In this document: one piece after another, positions 7,633 through 16,187 of the stretch | How positions within the stretch are numbered: the stretch's first letter is position 1 | Layout of the letters: each line of letters begins with the position of its first letter | NCBI RefSeq assembly: GCF_900100395.1 | Contig: NZ_FNFB01000023.1 | Span: 1-64,000, forward strand | Reading direction: 5' to 3' | Length of the DNA: 64,000 nucleotides | From: Nonomuraea maritima | Lineage (GTDB): Bacteria; Actinomycetota; Actinomycetes; Streptosporangiales; Streptosporangiaceae | Translations under genes and position numbers: made by a program | The notes under the pieces: model-generated | What the model saw: only the letters and a program-made list of their open reading frames with translations | The model's database searches: none | What the model was told of the DNA's origin: nothing

Positions 7633-8361
7633 TTACCCGGCTGAGGATGCCACGTGCGTCGCGCCGAGGTCGTCGCTCAGGATCAGGTCGGGAACGTGGG
7701 CGATCGAGTCGACGATGTGGGTGGCGCCGCCCTTGAGCAGGCGTTCGCGGCTGTGGACGCCAGTCATCACGCCGGCCACGATCGAGGCCCCGGCACGCTT
7801 GCCGCACAGCATGTCGCTCTCGGAGTCGCCCACGACGGCCACCTGGCGTACGTCGTCGACGCCCAGGCGCAGGACGGCGTGCAGGATCATGTCGGGCCAT
7901 GGGCGGCCGCGGCCGCCGGCGTCTTCTGGCGAGATGGCCAGGTCGATCTTGTCGTGCCAGCCGAGCACGCTGAGGACGCGGCTGAGTGTCGTACGGCTGA
8001 AGCCGGTGATCAGGGCGATCTTGAGGCCGGTGCCGCGGAGCTTCTCGAAGACCTCCAGGACCCCGGGCACGGGTACGAGACCCGCACGCTCGATCGCCCC
8101 CTGGTAGGAGCGTTCGAACGTCAGGTTCGCCGCCTGGGCCTGGGCCTCGTTCCCCGGGAAGATGCCGCGGAACACGTCGATCTTGGGGCAGCCCCGGGAC
8201 CGGTGCACGTGAACCATGGCACGCGCGTACGCTCCGGTCCCGGGCACTATGCCCTGGGTCGCGATCGCCTCGGCGAAGGCGCGCTCGACCATGGCGATGT
8301 CACCGACTGTGGTGCCCGCCAGGTCAAGGCAGACCAGCTTGATGGGAACGACGTCACTCAT
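7633..8361 (-). CDS. HAD-family phosphonatase-like hydrolase
   Basis: A 242-residue haloacid dehalogenase-fold phosphohydrolase. Motif I is CLDLAGTTV near residue 12, with the nucleophilic Asp and an Ala-Gly-Thr pattern typical of phosphonoacetaldehyde-hydrolase-like members; motif II is ALITGFSRTT; motif IV is VVGDSESDMLCG. The cap region after motif I (residues ~20-90) fits subclass C1. It resembles the phosphonatase-like subfamily, but the substrate is not known and no phosphonate gene is nearby. It starts 15 bases after the DLW-39 stop, so the two are probably co-transcribed. Confidence 0.8.
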   Translation of the reverse strand: MSDVVPIKLVCLDLAGTTVGDIAMVERAFAEAIATQGIVPGTGAYARAMVHVHRSRGCPKIDVFRGIFPGNEAQAQAANLTFERSYQGAIERAGLVPVPGVLEVFEKLRGTGLKIALITGFSRTTLSRVLSVLGWHDKIDLAISPEDAGGRGRPWPDMILHAVLRLGVDDVRQVAVVGDSESDMLCGKRAGASIVAGVMTGVHSRERLLKGGATHIVDSIAHVPDLILSDDLGATHVASSAG

Positions 8362-8376
8362 CGCCTCGCCGGTCGG

Positions 8377-8496
8377 TCAGTTCTCGCTGCCGGTCGCCTC
8401 GGTCCAGAGGTCGAGCTCTGCGCGGTCGGCCTGCACCTTACGCCAGATCAGCAAGCCCCCAAGAGCGATCAGCGCCAGAACGAGCAGCTTCTTCAC
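8377..8496 (-). CDS. DLW-39 family small membrane protein
   Basis: A 39-residue protein starting at a GTG: VKKLLVLALIALGGLLIWRK, then VQADRAELDLWTEATGSEN. It has one N-terminal transmembrane segment, a positively charged neck and the Asp-Leu-Trp triplet for which the family is named; the length of 39 matches exactly. The family is conserved in actinobacteria close to gyrA and the tRNA-Ile/tRNA-Ala genes. Its function is unknown. Here it is separated from gyrA by about 19 kb of accessory genes. Confidence 0.88.
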   Translation of the reverse strand: MKKLLVLALIALGGLLIWRKVQADRAELDLWTEATGSEN

Positions 8497-8751
8497 GGTG
8501 TGACCCCACTTCTTCGACGGCCTCACCTGCCGGGGTGAGACCCAACGGTTGACAAGCAGCCTAGCAAGGTATGGCTGCGCTCCCTGTGTTGCGCACAGAC
8601 CAGATGTACGGAATGCGCGATGGGTAACCCTTCACCCCCAGGTGAGGTGGGTCCACACGACGAACATCCCGGATGCCGAATCGATGAACAACAGCCTGAT
8701 CATGCCAAATAACCCGACGACACGCGCATCCACACCTGTCAGCCCAGAGTG

Positions 8752-8781
8752 TTGACATACCCCCCACCCGTAAATTACGTT
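8752..8781 (+). promoter_or_regulatory. Candidate promoter of the copper operon
   Basis: TTGACA at 8752-8757 is a perfect -35 hexamer. TACGTT at 8776-8781 fits a TAnnnT -10 after an 18-base spacer. The start of transcription would fall just before the CsoR-like operator. Confidence 0.45.
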
Positions 8782-8799
8782 CCTCACAACGCCAACCGA

Positions 8800-8814
8800 T
8801 ACCCTAGGGGGGTA
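8800..8814. promoter_or_regulatory. CsoR-like copper-responsive operator
   Basis: TACCCTAGGGGGGTA is a near-palindrome of the TACCC..GGGTA type bound by CsoR repressors, which release DNA on binding Cu(I). It sits between the candidate promoter and the CopZ gene. No csoR gene is in the window, so the repressor would act in trans. Confidence 0.7.
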
Positions 8815-8875
8815 CGGTGTTAGACTGTAGGCGAACAATGAAGAGACACCGCACGACCTACCTGAGGAGACAGTT

Positions 8876-9088
8876 GTGAGCACCGCCACCTTCACCGTCA
8901 CCGGCATGACCTGCGGCCACTGCGTGAGCTCCGTCAAGGAGGAGGTCAGCGAGGTCGCCGGCGTCACCGGCGTCGAGGTCGACCTGGCGAGCGGCCTGCT
9001 GACCGTCGACAGTGACGGCCCCCTCGACGAGGCGAAGATCGCCGCCGCGGTCGAGGAGGCCGGATACGCGTTGGCAGGGCAGTCGTGA
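8876..9088 (+). CDS. copZ: CopZ-like copper chaperone
   Basis: A 70-residue single heavy-metal-associated domain. The GMTCGHC motif near residue 9 binds Cu(I) through two cysteines, and the rest follows the beta-alpha-beta-beta-alpha-beta ferredoxin-like pattern, ending EEAGYALAG. It would hand cytosolic Cu(I) to the CopA ATPase two genes downstream. The start is GTG with GAGGAGA about 5 bases upstream. Its stop overlaps the next gene's GTG start, so the genes are coupled. Confidence 0.93.
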   Translation: MSTATFTVTGMTCGHCVSSVKEEVSEVAGVTGVEVDLASGLLTVDSDGPLDEAKIAAAVEEAGYALAGQS

Positions 9089-10014
9089 ACACGGCCGCCA
9101 AGCTCGGCGTCTACATCCTGGGGCTCGCCGTCGTCTTCGGCGGCGCCCTGGGCGTGGGCAAGGCGACAGGGCAAGCCGCGAGCCCAGTGGCGATCACAAC
9201 GGCGAGCCCAGGGACGAACGGCCATGCGGCCATGACCCAGCGGACCACCGAGAGCCACACCGAGCAGGCGAAGAGCAACACCCCCGGAGGGCTCCAGGTG
9301 TCCGAGAACGGCTACACCCTCGACCCCGTCACCCCGATCGCGACCGGCGACCCGGCCGAGTTCAGGTTCACCATCATCGGCCCCGACGGCGACCCGGTCA
9401 CCCGCTACCAGGTCGAGCACGACAAGAAGCTGCACTTCATCGTCGCCTCCCGTGACCTGACGAGCTTCCAGCACGTCCACCCCGAGATGTCCGCCGACGG
9501 CACCTGGTCGGTCAAGCTGGCCGTGCCGAAGCCCGGCTCCTACCGCGCGTTCGCGGACTTCGCGCCGGAAGGCGGCGAGAAGCTCACGCTGGGCGCCGAC
9601 CTGCAGGCCGCGGGCGACTACAAGCCCGAGCCGCTCCCCGAGGTCAGCCGTACGGCGAAGGTCGGCGACTACACTGTGGAGCTCGACGGCGACCTGGTCA
9701 CCGGACAGTCCAGCAAGGTCACGCTGACGGTCCGCAAGGACGGCAAGCCGGTCACCGATCTGCAGCCCTACCTCGGCGCGTACGGTCACCTGGTCGCGCT
9801 GCGCGCCGGCGACCTGGCCTACCTGCACGTCCACCCCGAGGAGAGCGCCGCGGCCGGGCCGGAGGTCACCTTCTACGTCGAGGCGCCGAGCCGCGGCGAC
9901 TACCGCCTGTTCCTCGACTTCCAGCACGACGACAAGGTCCGTACGGCCGCCTTCACGGCCACGGCCGCCACCGCCGACGGCCACGCGCCGTCCACCACCC
10001 ACGGCCACGGCTGA
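9085..10014 (+). CDS. Exported or membrane-anchored protein with two HVHP motifs, copper-associated
   Basis: A 309-residue protein with an N-terminal hydrophobic segment (residues 7-27, LGVYILGLAVVFGGALGVG), then a Thr/Ser-rich linker and two similar beta-rich domains (about 70-180 and 190-290). Each domain has a His motif: FQHVHPEM and YLHVHPEE. The C-terminus is His-rich (GHAPSTTHGHG). Its place between copZ and copA, and these histidines, suggest extracytoplasmic copper binding; that is inference. I recognise it only as a recurrent actinobacterial neighbour of CopA without an assigned function. Confidence 0.75.
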   Translation: MNTAAKLGVYILGLAVVFGGALGVGKATGQAASPVAITTASPGTNGHAAMTQRTTESHTEQAKSNTPGGLQVSENGYTLDPVTPIATGDPAEFRFTIIGPDGDPVTRYQVEHDKKLHFIVASRDLTSFQHVHPEMSADGTWSVKLAVPKPGSYRAFADFAPEGGEKLTLGADLQAAGDYKPEPLPEVSRTAKVGDYTVELDGDLVTGQSSKVTLTVRKDGKPVTDLQPYLGAYGHLVALRAGDLAYLHVHPEESAAAGPEVTFYVEAPSRGDYRLFLDFQHDDKVRTAAFTATAATADGHAPSTTHGHG

Positions 10015-10042
10015 CCGCAGGGACGCGAAGAAAGGAGAGGTC

Positions 10043-12259
10043 ATGTCTTCCCTCACCGACACCGAGGAGAGAGCCGTCGAACTCACGATCGGCGGCATGA
10101 CCTGTGCGTCCTGCGCCAATCGCATCGAACGCAAGCTCAACAAGCTCGACGGCGTCAGCGCGACGGTCAACTACGCCACCGAGAAGGCCAAGGTCACCTT
10201 CACGACCGAGATCGACCCGCAGGTCCTGATCAGCGAGGTGGAGAAGGCCGGCTACACGGCCGCGCTGCCCGCCCCGCCCAGAGCAGAGGACGCCGAGCAG
10301 GCCGAGGAGGCCGGGCCGGTCGACGAGCTGCGCCGGCGTCTGATCACGTCGGTGGTGCTGTCGGTGCCGGTCGTGGCGCTGGCGATGATCCCGGCGCTGC
10401 AGTTCACCTACTGGCAGTGGCTGTCGCTGACGCTGGCGGCACCGGTGGTCGCGTACGGAGGCTGGCCCTTCCACAAGGCCGCCTGGACCAACCTGCGCCA
10501 CGGCGCCGCCACCATGGACACCCTGATCTCGCTCGGCACGCTGGCCGCGTTCGGCTGGTCGGTGTGGGCGCTGTTCCTCGGCGGGGCGGGCATGCCGGGC
10601 ATGACGCACCCGTTCTCGTTGGCGATCGAGCGCGGCGCGGGAGCCGACGCGATCTACCTGGAGACCGCGGCGGCGGTGACGGCGTTCATCCTGGCCGGAC
10701 GCTACTTCGAGGCCCGCTCCAAGCGGCGGGCGGGAGCGGCGTTGCGGGCGCTGATGGAGCTGGGCGCCAAGGACGTCGAGCTCGCCGACGGCCGGCGGGT
10801 GCCGGTCGAGCAGCTCAAGGCAGGCGACCGGTTCGTGGTCCGTCCCGGGGAGAAGATCGCCACCGACGGCGTGGTCGAGGAAGGCTCCTCGGCGGTTGAC
10901 GCCTCGATGCTGACGGGCGAGTCCGTCCCGGTCGAGGTCAGGCCGGGCGACGAGGTGACCGGCGCGACGGTGAACGCGGGCGGCCGGCTGGTCGTCCGGG
11001 CCACCCGGGTGGGGTCCGACACGCAGCTCGCGCAGATGGCGCGGCTCGTGGAGGAGGCCCAGACGGGCAAGGCGAAGGTGCAGCGGCTCGCCGACCGCAT
11101 CTCGGGCGTCTTCGTCCCGATCGTGATCGCGCTGTCGGTCGGCACGCTCGGCTACTGGCTCGGTACGGGCTCCGGCGCGGTGGCGGCGTTCACCGCGGCG
11201 GTGGCGGTGCTGATCATCGCCTGCCCGTGCGCGCTCGGTCTGGCGACGCCGACGGCGTTGCTGGTCGGCACCGGCAGGGGTGCCCAGCTGGGCATCCTGA
11301 TCAAGGGTCCCGAGGTGCTGGAGTCGACGCGCCGGATCGACACGGTCGTGCTCGACAAGACCGGCACGGTCACGGCGGGCACGATGACCCTCACCGCCGT
11401 CCACCTGGCCGAGGGCGAGACCCGCGACGAGGTGCTGCGGCTCGCCGGGGCGCTGGAGCACGCCTCCGAGCACCCGATCGCCCGCGCCGTCGCGAGGGCG
11501 GCGGACTCCGCCGCGACGGTCGACGACTTCACCAACGTCGAGGGGCTCGGCGTGCAGGGCGTCGTCGACGGCCACGCGGTGCTCGTCGGCCGCCCCCAGC
11601 TGCTCGCCGAGTGGTCACAGCACCTCCCGCCGCGGCTCGTCGAGGCGATGGAGGCCGAGCAGTCCGAGGGACGTACGGCGGTGGCGGTCGGCTGGGACGG
11701 CAGGGCGCGCGCGGTCCTCGTGGTGGCCGACGTGGTGAAGCCCACCAGCAAGGAGGCGATCGCCGAGCTCAAGGCGCTGGGCCTGACCCCGGTGCTGCTG
11801 ACCGGCGACAACGAGACCGTGGCCCGCACTGTGGCCGCCGAGGTCGGCATCGACGAGGTGATCGCCGGAGTGCTGCCGACCGGCAAGGTCGACGTGGTCA
11901 AGCGGCTGCAGTCGGAGGGGAAGGTGGTGGCCATGGTGGGCGACGGCGTCAACGACGCCGCCGCGCTGGCCCAGGCCGACCTCGGGCTCGCGATGGGCAC
12001 GGGCACCGACGCGGCGATCGCCGCCTCCGACCTCACGCTGGTGCGGGGCGACCTGAAGGTGGCGCCCGACGCGATCCGGCTCGCCCGCCGTACGTTGGGA
12101 GTCATCAAGGGTAACCTTTTCTGGGCGTTCGCCTACAACGTGGCCGCGCTGCCGCTTGCCGCGCTCGGTCTGCTCAACCCGATGATCGCGGGCGCGGCGA
12201 TGGCGTTCTCCAGCGTGTTCGTGGTCAGCAACAGCCTGCGGCTACGCCGGTTCCAGTGA
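10043..12259 (+). CDS. copA: Copper-exporting P1B-type ATPase CopA
   Basis: A 738-residue P-type ATPase that pumps Cu(I) out of the cytoplasm. It has one N-terminal metal-binding domain (GGMTCASCANRI, near residue 14), then eight expected transmembrane segments, the ion-path CPC motif (C394-P-C396, in ACPCALGLATPTAL), the phosphorylated D438 in DKTGT, the HP motif in SEHPIARAVA and the hinge GDGVNDAAAL. The TGES actuator motif appears as MLTGESVPV. AAAGGAGAGG lies just before the ATG. It ends 18 bases inside the convergent MFS gene. Confidence 0.96.
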   Translation: MSSLTDTEERAVELTIGGMTCASCANRIERKLNKLDGVSATVNYATEKAKVTFTTEIDPQVLISEVEKAGYTAALPAPPRAEDAEQAEEAGPVDELRRRLITSVVLSVPVVALAMIPALQFTYWQWLSLTLAAPVVAYGGWPFHKAAWTNLRHGAATMDTLISLGTLAAFGWSVWALFLGGAGMPGMTHPFSLAIERGAGADAIYLETAAAVTAFILAGRYFEARSKRRAGAALRALMELGAKDVELADGRRVPVEQLKAGDRFVVRPGEKIATDGVVEEGSSAVDASMLTGESVPVEVRPGDEVTGATVNAGGRLVVRATRVGSDTQLAQMARLVEEAQTGKAKVQRLADRISGVFVPIVIALSVGTLGYWLGTGSGAVAAFTAAVAVLIIACPCALGLATPTALLVGTGRGAQLGILIKGPEVLESTRRIDTVVLDKTGTVTAGTMTLTAVHLAEGETRDEVLRLAGALEHASEHPIARAVARAADSAATVDDFTNVEGLGVQGVVDGHAVLVGRPQLLAEWSQHLPPRLVEAMEAEQSEGRTAVAVGWDGRARAVLVVADVVKPTSKEAIAELKALGLTPVLLTGDNETVARTVAAEVGIDEVIAGVLPTGKVDVVKRLQSEGKVVAMVGDGVNDAAALAQADLGLAMGTGTDAAIAASDLTLVRGDLKVAPDAIRLARRTLGVIKGNLFWAFAYNVAALPLAALGLLNPMIAGAAMAFSSVFVVSNSLRLRRFQ

Positions 12260-13417
12260 CCGGCGCGCCTCGGCCCGCCTGATGGCCGGCGCCATCGCGG
12301 CGCCGGCCGCCACGAACACCGCCCCGAGGAGCAGCCAGCCCGGCGTCCCGCCGCCGATGACGACGGTGGTGAGCACCGCCGGCCCGAGCATCCTGGCCAC
12401 GGCCGTGCCGGTGCCGAAGAACGCCTGGTACTCCCCCTGCCGGTCGTCCGGCGCGAGGGTGAAGCTGATCTCCCACGCCCCCGACGCCAGCAGCATCTCG
12501 GCCGCGACCTGCAGCAGCACGCCGGCGATCAGCCACAACCAGGCGGACGAGCTCATCGCGAAGACGGCGCAGGCCGCGAACATCACGAGCCCCGCGAGCC
12601 GGACCGCCACGGAGGCGTCCCGCAGGCCCTTGACCCGCCGGGCGACGCGCACCTGGAAGAGCAGGACGCCGACGGTGTTGATGAACAGCAGGGCCGAGAC
12701 CATCCAGGACGGCGCGTCGGTGCGGGTCGCGATCCACAGCGGCACGATGAGGCTGAGCAGCGGCATGTAGAACATCATCACCGCGTTGATCATCGTGACC
12801 AGCGCGTACGGCCGGTCCTTCAGCACTCCCCACCGGCTCGTCGGCGATGCCTGGGTCGGCGGGACGGCGGGCAGCCGGAGCAGCACCAGAGCGGCCGCCA
12901 CGAACGTCAGGGCGTCGAAGGCGAGCAGCGCGAGATACCCCTCCCGGGTGTCGAGGTGCAGGGCGAGCCCGCCCAGCGCCGCGCCGACGGCCAGGCCGCC
13001 GTTGAGCGTGGCCTGCAGCACGGCCCGCACGACGGTCCGCTCGGAAGGTTCGACCAGGGCGGCGAGCAGGGCCTGGCGGGCGGCAGACAGGCCGGTCTGC
13101 GCGGTGCCGTACAGGCAGGTGGCCACGACGAACAGCGGGAACGAGCGGACGACGAGAAAGCAGGCGACGGCGGTCGCGGTGGCCAGCGCGAGCAGGACGG
13201 CCACGCCGCGGGGTCCGCGCCGGTCGGCCAGGCGCCCGAGCGGTACGCCGGCCACCGAGCCGACGGCCCATCCCAGGGTCAGGCCGAGCCCGATCTCGGT
13301 CGGGGACAGCCCGACGATCCTCGCGAAGTAGAAGGCGGACGTGACGAGGTAGATGCCGTCGCCGACGGAGCTCGCGAGCTGCGCGTGCGCCAGGGTCCTG
13401 CGGGAGGAAGCGGTCAT
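12242..13417 (-). CDS. MFS transporter, probable drug/metabolite exporter
   Basis: A 391-residue major facilitator protein with twelve predicted transmembrane segments. I start it at the ATG giving MTASSRRTLAHAQLASSVGDG; a longer frame upstream overlaps the promoter region. The loop 2-3 motif is LGRLADRRGPRGVAVL, a good match to the MFS G-x-x-x-D-R-x-G-R-R pattern, and a long basic loop separates the two halves. Substrate unknown. It is divergent from the MocR-type regulator at 13485, which is the most likely candidate for its control. Its 3' end overlaps copA tail to tail by 18 bp. Confidence 0.85.
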   Translation of the reverse strand: MTASSRRTLAHAQLASSVGDGIYLVTSAFYFARIVGLSPTEIGLGLTLGWAVGSVAGVPLGRLADRRGPRGVAVLLALATATAVACFLVVRSFPLFVVATCLYGTAQTGLSAARQALLAALVEPSERTVVRAVLQATLNGGLAVGAALGGLALHLDTREGYLALLAFDALTFVAAALVLLRLPAVPPTQASPTSRWGVLKDRPYALVTMINAVMMFYMPLLSLIVPLWIATRTDAPSWMVSALLFINTVGVLLFQVRVARRVKGLRDASVAVRLAGLVMFAACAVFAMSSSAWLWLIAGVLLQVAAEMLLASGAWEISFTLAPDDRQGEYQAFFGTGTAVARMLGPAVLTTVVIGGGTPGWLLLGAVFVAAGAAMAPAIRRAEARRSLEPA

Positions 13418-13484
13418 GCCTCGATCATGTACCGGCACTTGTCCCAAGATAAGATCCAATTTACGGCGATCTGATTGGGCCAAG

Positions 13485-14885
13485 ATGGACGTGCACATCA
13501 GCATCGAAGGCCGCGGTGACCTGGCCGCACAGGTCTACCGGCAGCTGCTCGACGCCATACTCGACGGCCGCCTGCGCTCGGGCGAACGGCTGCCGCCGAC
13601 CAGAGAGCTGGCCCGCCGGCTGGACATCTCGAGGAACACCGTGGCGCTCGCGTACGACCGGCTGGTCGCGGACGGGTTCCTGGTGGGACGGGCCGGCGCG
13701 GGAACGTTCGTGTCGGCCGCGCCGGTGCGCGGCCGGGCCGCCCCCAGAGGGGCGGTGCTGCCGCGCGCGTCATGGAACGCCGTCGAGACCCCCCGCGACA
13801 CCCAGACCGCCCGGTACGACTTCCGCGTCGGCGTCCCCGACGGCCGGCTGTTCCCCATGCAGACCTGGCGCCGGCTGGTGAGCCGCGAGTTACGGACGGG
13901 CGCCGCCGCCTACGACGCCCCGTCCGGTCACGAGCCGCTGCGCGCGGCCGTGGCGCGGCACGTCGGCCTCAGCCGTTCTGTCCACGCGGGTCCCGACGAC
14001 GTGCTCGTCACCAGCGGTGCGCAGCAGGCGCTCGACCTCGTCGGCCGCGTTTTGATCGAGCCGGGCGACGTCGTGGCCGTCGAGGAGCCCGGCTATCCCC
14101 CGGCCCGTGCGCTGTTCCGCTCGCTCGGCGCCCGCGTGGCCGGCGTTCCGGTCGACGACGAGGGCATCGACGTCCAGGCGATCCCGCGTTCTGCCCGCAT
14201 CGTCTACGTCACGCCGTCGCACCAGTTCCCGCTCGGCACGCCCATGTCGCTGGCCCGCCGTACCGCCCTGCTGGCCTGGGCCGAGCGTCGCAGCGCGGTC
14301 GTCATCGAGGACGACTACGACAGCGAGTTCCGCTTCGGCGAGCGCCCGCTCGAACCCCTCCAGAGCCTCGACCGCGCCGGCCGCGTCATCTACGTGGGCT
14401 CGTTCTCCAAGACGCTGCTTCCGATGCTGAGGATCGGGTTCCTCATCGCGCCCGCCTCGCTCGCGCCCGCGCTGCGCGCGGCCAGGCAGCTGTCGGACTG
14501 GCACGGCGAACTGACCACCCAGGCCGCACTCGCGCGCTTCATCGACGAGGGCCTGCTGGCCCGGCACATCAGGAAGGCGACCCGCGAGTACGCCGCCCGC
14601 CACGCCGTCATCGCCGAGGCGCTGGCCGGCGACGAGCGGCTGCGCCTCGTCCCGTCGAGTGCGGGCCTGCACCTCTGCGCCCGCCTCTCCCCCGGCGTGT
14701 CCGTACGTCCCGCGCCTGGTTTGGTGGCGTTCGAGGAGTTGGCGGCGTACTGCGGCGAGGAGCCGGCGCAGCGCGGGCTGGTGCTGGGCTACGGCTCGAT
14801 CGGCCGCGACGACATCCCGGAGGGGCTGCGCGTGCTCAGGTCACGTATGTCGGCGGGTCCAGAAACGCCGGGCTCGCTCGCCTGA
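13485..14885 (+). CDS. MocR/PdxR-type regulator (GntR wHTH + class I aminotransferase domain)
   Basis: A 466-residue fusion. Residues ~8-75 are a GntR winged helix (GERLPPTRELARRLDISRNTVALAYDRL), then a short linker and an aspartate-aminotransferase-fold domain with the PLP lysine K309 in VGSFSKTLLP and the VIEDDYDSEFR segment. MocR proteins use PLP or amino-compound binding in this domain to control transcription, not catalysis. I chose the ATG giving MDVHISIEGRGDLAAQVYRQ. The intergenic region to the MFS gene has a CCAAT/ATTGG dyad (13456-13460/13474-13478) as a possible operator. Confidence 0.9.
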   Translation: MDVHISIEGRGDLAAQVYRQLLDAILDGRLRSGERLPPTRELARRLDISRNTVALAYDRLVADGFLVGRAGAGTFVSAAPVRGRAAPRGAVLPRASWNAVETPRDTQTARYDFRVGVPDGRLFPMQTWRRLVSRELRTGAAAYDAPSGHEPLRAAVARHVGLSRSVHAGPDDVLVTSGAQQALDLVGRVLIEPGDVVAVEEPGYPPARALFRSLGARVAGVPVDDEGIDVQAIPRSARIVYVTPSHQFPLGTPMSLARRTALLAWAERRSAVVIEDDYDSEFRFGERPLEPLQSLDRAGRVIYVGSFSKTLLPMLRIGFLIAPASLAPALRAARQLSDWHGELTTQAALARFIDEGLLARHIRKATREYAARHAVIAEALAGDERLRLVPSSAGLHLCARLSPGVSVRPAPGLVAFEELAAYCGEEPAQRGLVLGYGSIGRDDIPEGLRVLRSRMSAGPETPGSLA

Positions 14886-15359
14886 CATCTCGGGGTCGTC
14901 GGGCGGAGTCGGCGGTTGCACGATGACGACCGTCGTGCGGGCGTGCCGCGCGCAGTACATGCTGGTCGAGGGCAGGAAGACGCGGCTGAGCAGCCCGCGT
15001 CTCCCCCGTCCGAGCACCAGCAGGTCTCCTTCGCGCGCCAGGTCGACGAGGTGGTAGCCGGGGTCTCCGACCCGGGCGACGACGACGGTGGTGATGTCGT
15101 CGGGGACGCCGCCCGCGACGTCCTCGAACACACCCTCCACCACCTCGGTGCAGCGCGCCTCCTCCCCTGCCCGGATGGCGTGCTGGACGGGCAGCGCCTC
15201 GGGGAAGGGATGGACGGGCGCGCGGCTGACGTGCACGGCCACCAGGGCCATCCGGCGTAGCCTGGCCGCCCCGATGGCCCAGGCCAGCGCCCAGCGCGCG
15301 GCCGGCGATTCGTCGACCCCGACGATCAGCCGCGCGCCACCGGGCAGTTCCTGATCCAC
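14841..15359 (-). CDS. Universal stress protein (UspA family)
   Basis: A 172-residue single Usp domain. The N-terminus LIVGVDESPAARWALAWAI is the usual first strand and helix with the ATP-contacting Asp. The C-terminal GRGRRGLLSRVFLPSTS approximates the G-2x-G-9x-S nucleotide-binding motif. The GTG start at 15359 is preceded by AGGAGG at 4 bases; a longer frame to 15395 lacks such a site. The gene overlaps the MocR gene tail to tail by 45 bp. Target and stress are unknown. Confidence 0.85.
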   Translation of the reverse strand: MDQELPGGARLIVGVDESPAARWALAWAIGAARLRRMALVAVHVSRAPVHPFPEALPVQHAIRAGEEARCTEVVEGVFEDVAGGVPDDITTVVVARVGDPGYHLVDLAREGDLLVLGRGRRGLLSRVFLPSTSMYCARHARTTVVIVQPPTPPDDPEMSGERARRFWTRRHT

Positions 15360-15443
15360 GGTGCCTCCTGTTGAAGTACGACCATAGTGCGCCACCTGAC
15401 CGGTTACCGGGAGGTGGCACTTCGGGAACTGGCCCGCGGGGCT

Positions 15444-16163
15444 CTAGACGAGCCGCAGCAGGCCCTCGTACAGAGCTGCCCTCTCGTCGGCGTTCAGCAC
15501 GCCGTACGGCTGACCGGCCAAGCGATTGGTCTCAGCCTCGATCCTGGACCGCAGCGGCCCGTCCGCCAGGCCGACGATCTCGGACGCGGACAGGCCCGCC
15601 GCCGTCCATGCCGCCGCGTGGGCGTCGGCCCGGTGGTAGCGGAGCACGGCGAGCCGGTTGAACAGCAGCAGCCCTGGTCCTGCGCCGTCCGGCTCATATG
15701 GGGGCGCGACCACATCGAGCGCGCCGCCGGGCAGCCGTTCTGCGGCGTCGAGCACCCGGCCCACCAGCGCGGCGAGGCCCGGCAGGTCGTCGCCCGGCCA
15801 GACCTGACCGGCCGCGGTCTCGTGCAGCTCGTAGAGCCGGCGGACGAACTCCGCGCCCTTGGCCGTGAGCAGGAGCAGGCCGCCGGCGTCCTCGGTGAGG
15901 GTGCCCTCGCGCAGGTGCTCGCCGGCGGCGGCCGCGTGCTCCGCCGGGTCGCCGTACCGGAGGACGGCGGCCAGATCGCGGCGGGACAGCGGGCGGAGTG
16001 GAAGGACGAATCGCAGGTCCGACAGGAGGCCGGGGTGGACGTCCGATGCCTCGGACAACTCGGCGACCGCTCGGGCGGCCGCGGCGTGCACGTTGACGTG
16101 GGCGGCGCCGATGACAGGCGCGATTTCCGCCGCATACTCCAGCATGTCACGAAATTTCGGCAT
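15444..16163 (-). CDS. SCO6745-like uncharacterised actinobacterial protein
   Basis: A 239-residue, mostly alpha-helical, soluble protein. It contains LRYHRADAHAAAWTAAGLSASEI in its C-terminal third, a signature I associate with the SCO6745-type family, and a region LREGTLTEDAGGLLLLTAKG that looks like a winged-helix strand-helix unit. No catalytic motif or export signal is visible. It lies downstream of a MocR-type regulator in the same direction with a 24-base gap, so they may be co-transcribed. Function unknown. Confidence 0.65.
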   Translation of the reverse strand: MPKFRDMLEYAAEIAPVIGAAHVNVHAAAARAVAELSEASDVHPGLLSDLRFVLPLRPLSRRDLAAVLRYGDPAEHAAAAGEHLREGTLTEDAGGLLLLTAKGAEFVRRLYELHETAAGQVWPGDDLPGLAALVGRVLDAAERLPGGALDVVAPPYEPDGAGPGLLLFNRLAVLRYHRADAHAAAWTAAGLSASEIVGLADGPLRSRIEAETNRLAGQPYGVLNADERAALYEGLLRLV

Positions 16164-16187
16164 CAGGTGGATTATGCCGCCTTGATG

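Larger units (their letters stand above)
8497..8875. other. Divergent intergenic region between DLW-39 and the copper operon
   Basis: Gene-free. It holds the promoter and CsoR-like operator of the copper genes on the right. On the left, CTCACC/GGTGAG at 8523-8539 forms a small hairpin upstream of DLW-39. Confidence 0.6.

Noticed and set aside
9953..11575. A 540-codon minus-strand frame in copA
   Set aside because: Shadow of copA; composition is typical of reverse frames in GC-rich DNA.
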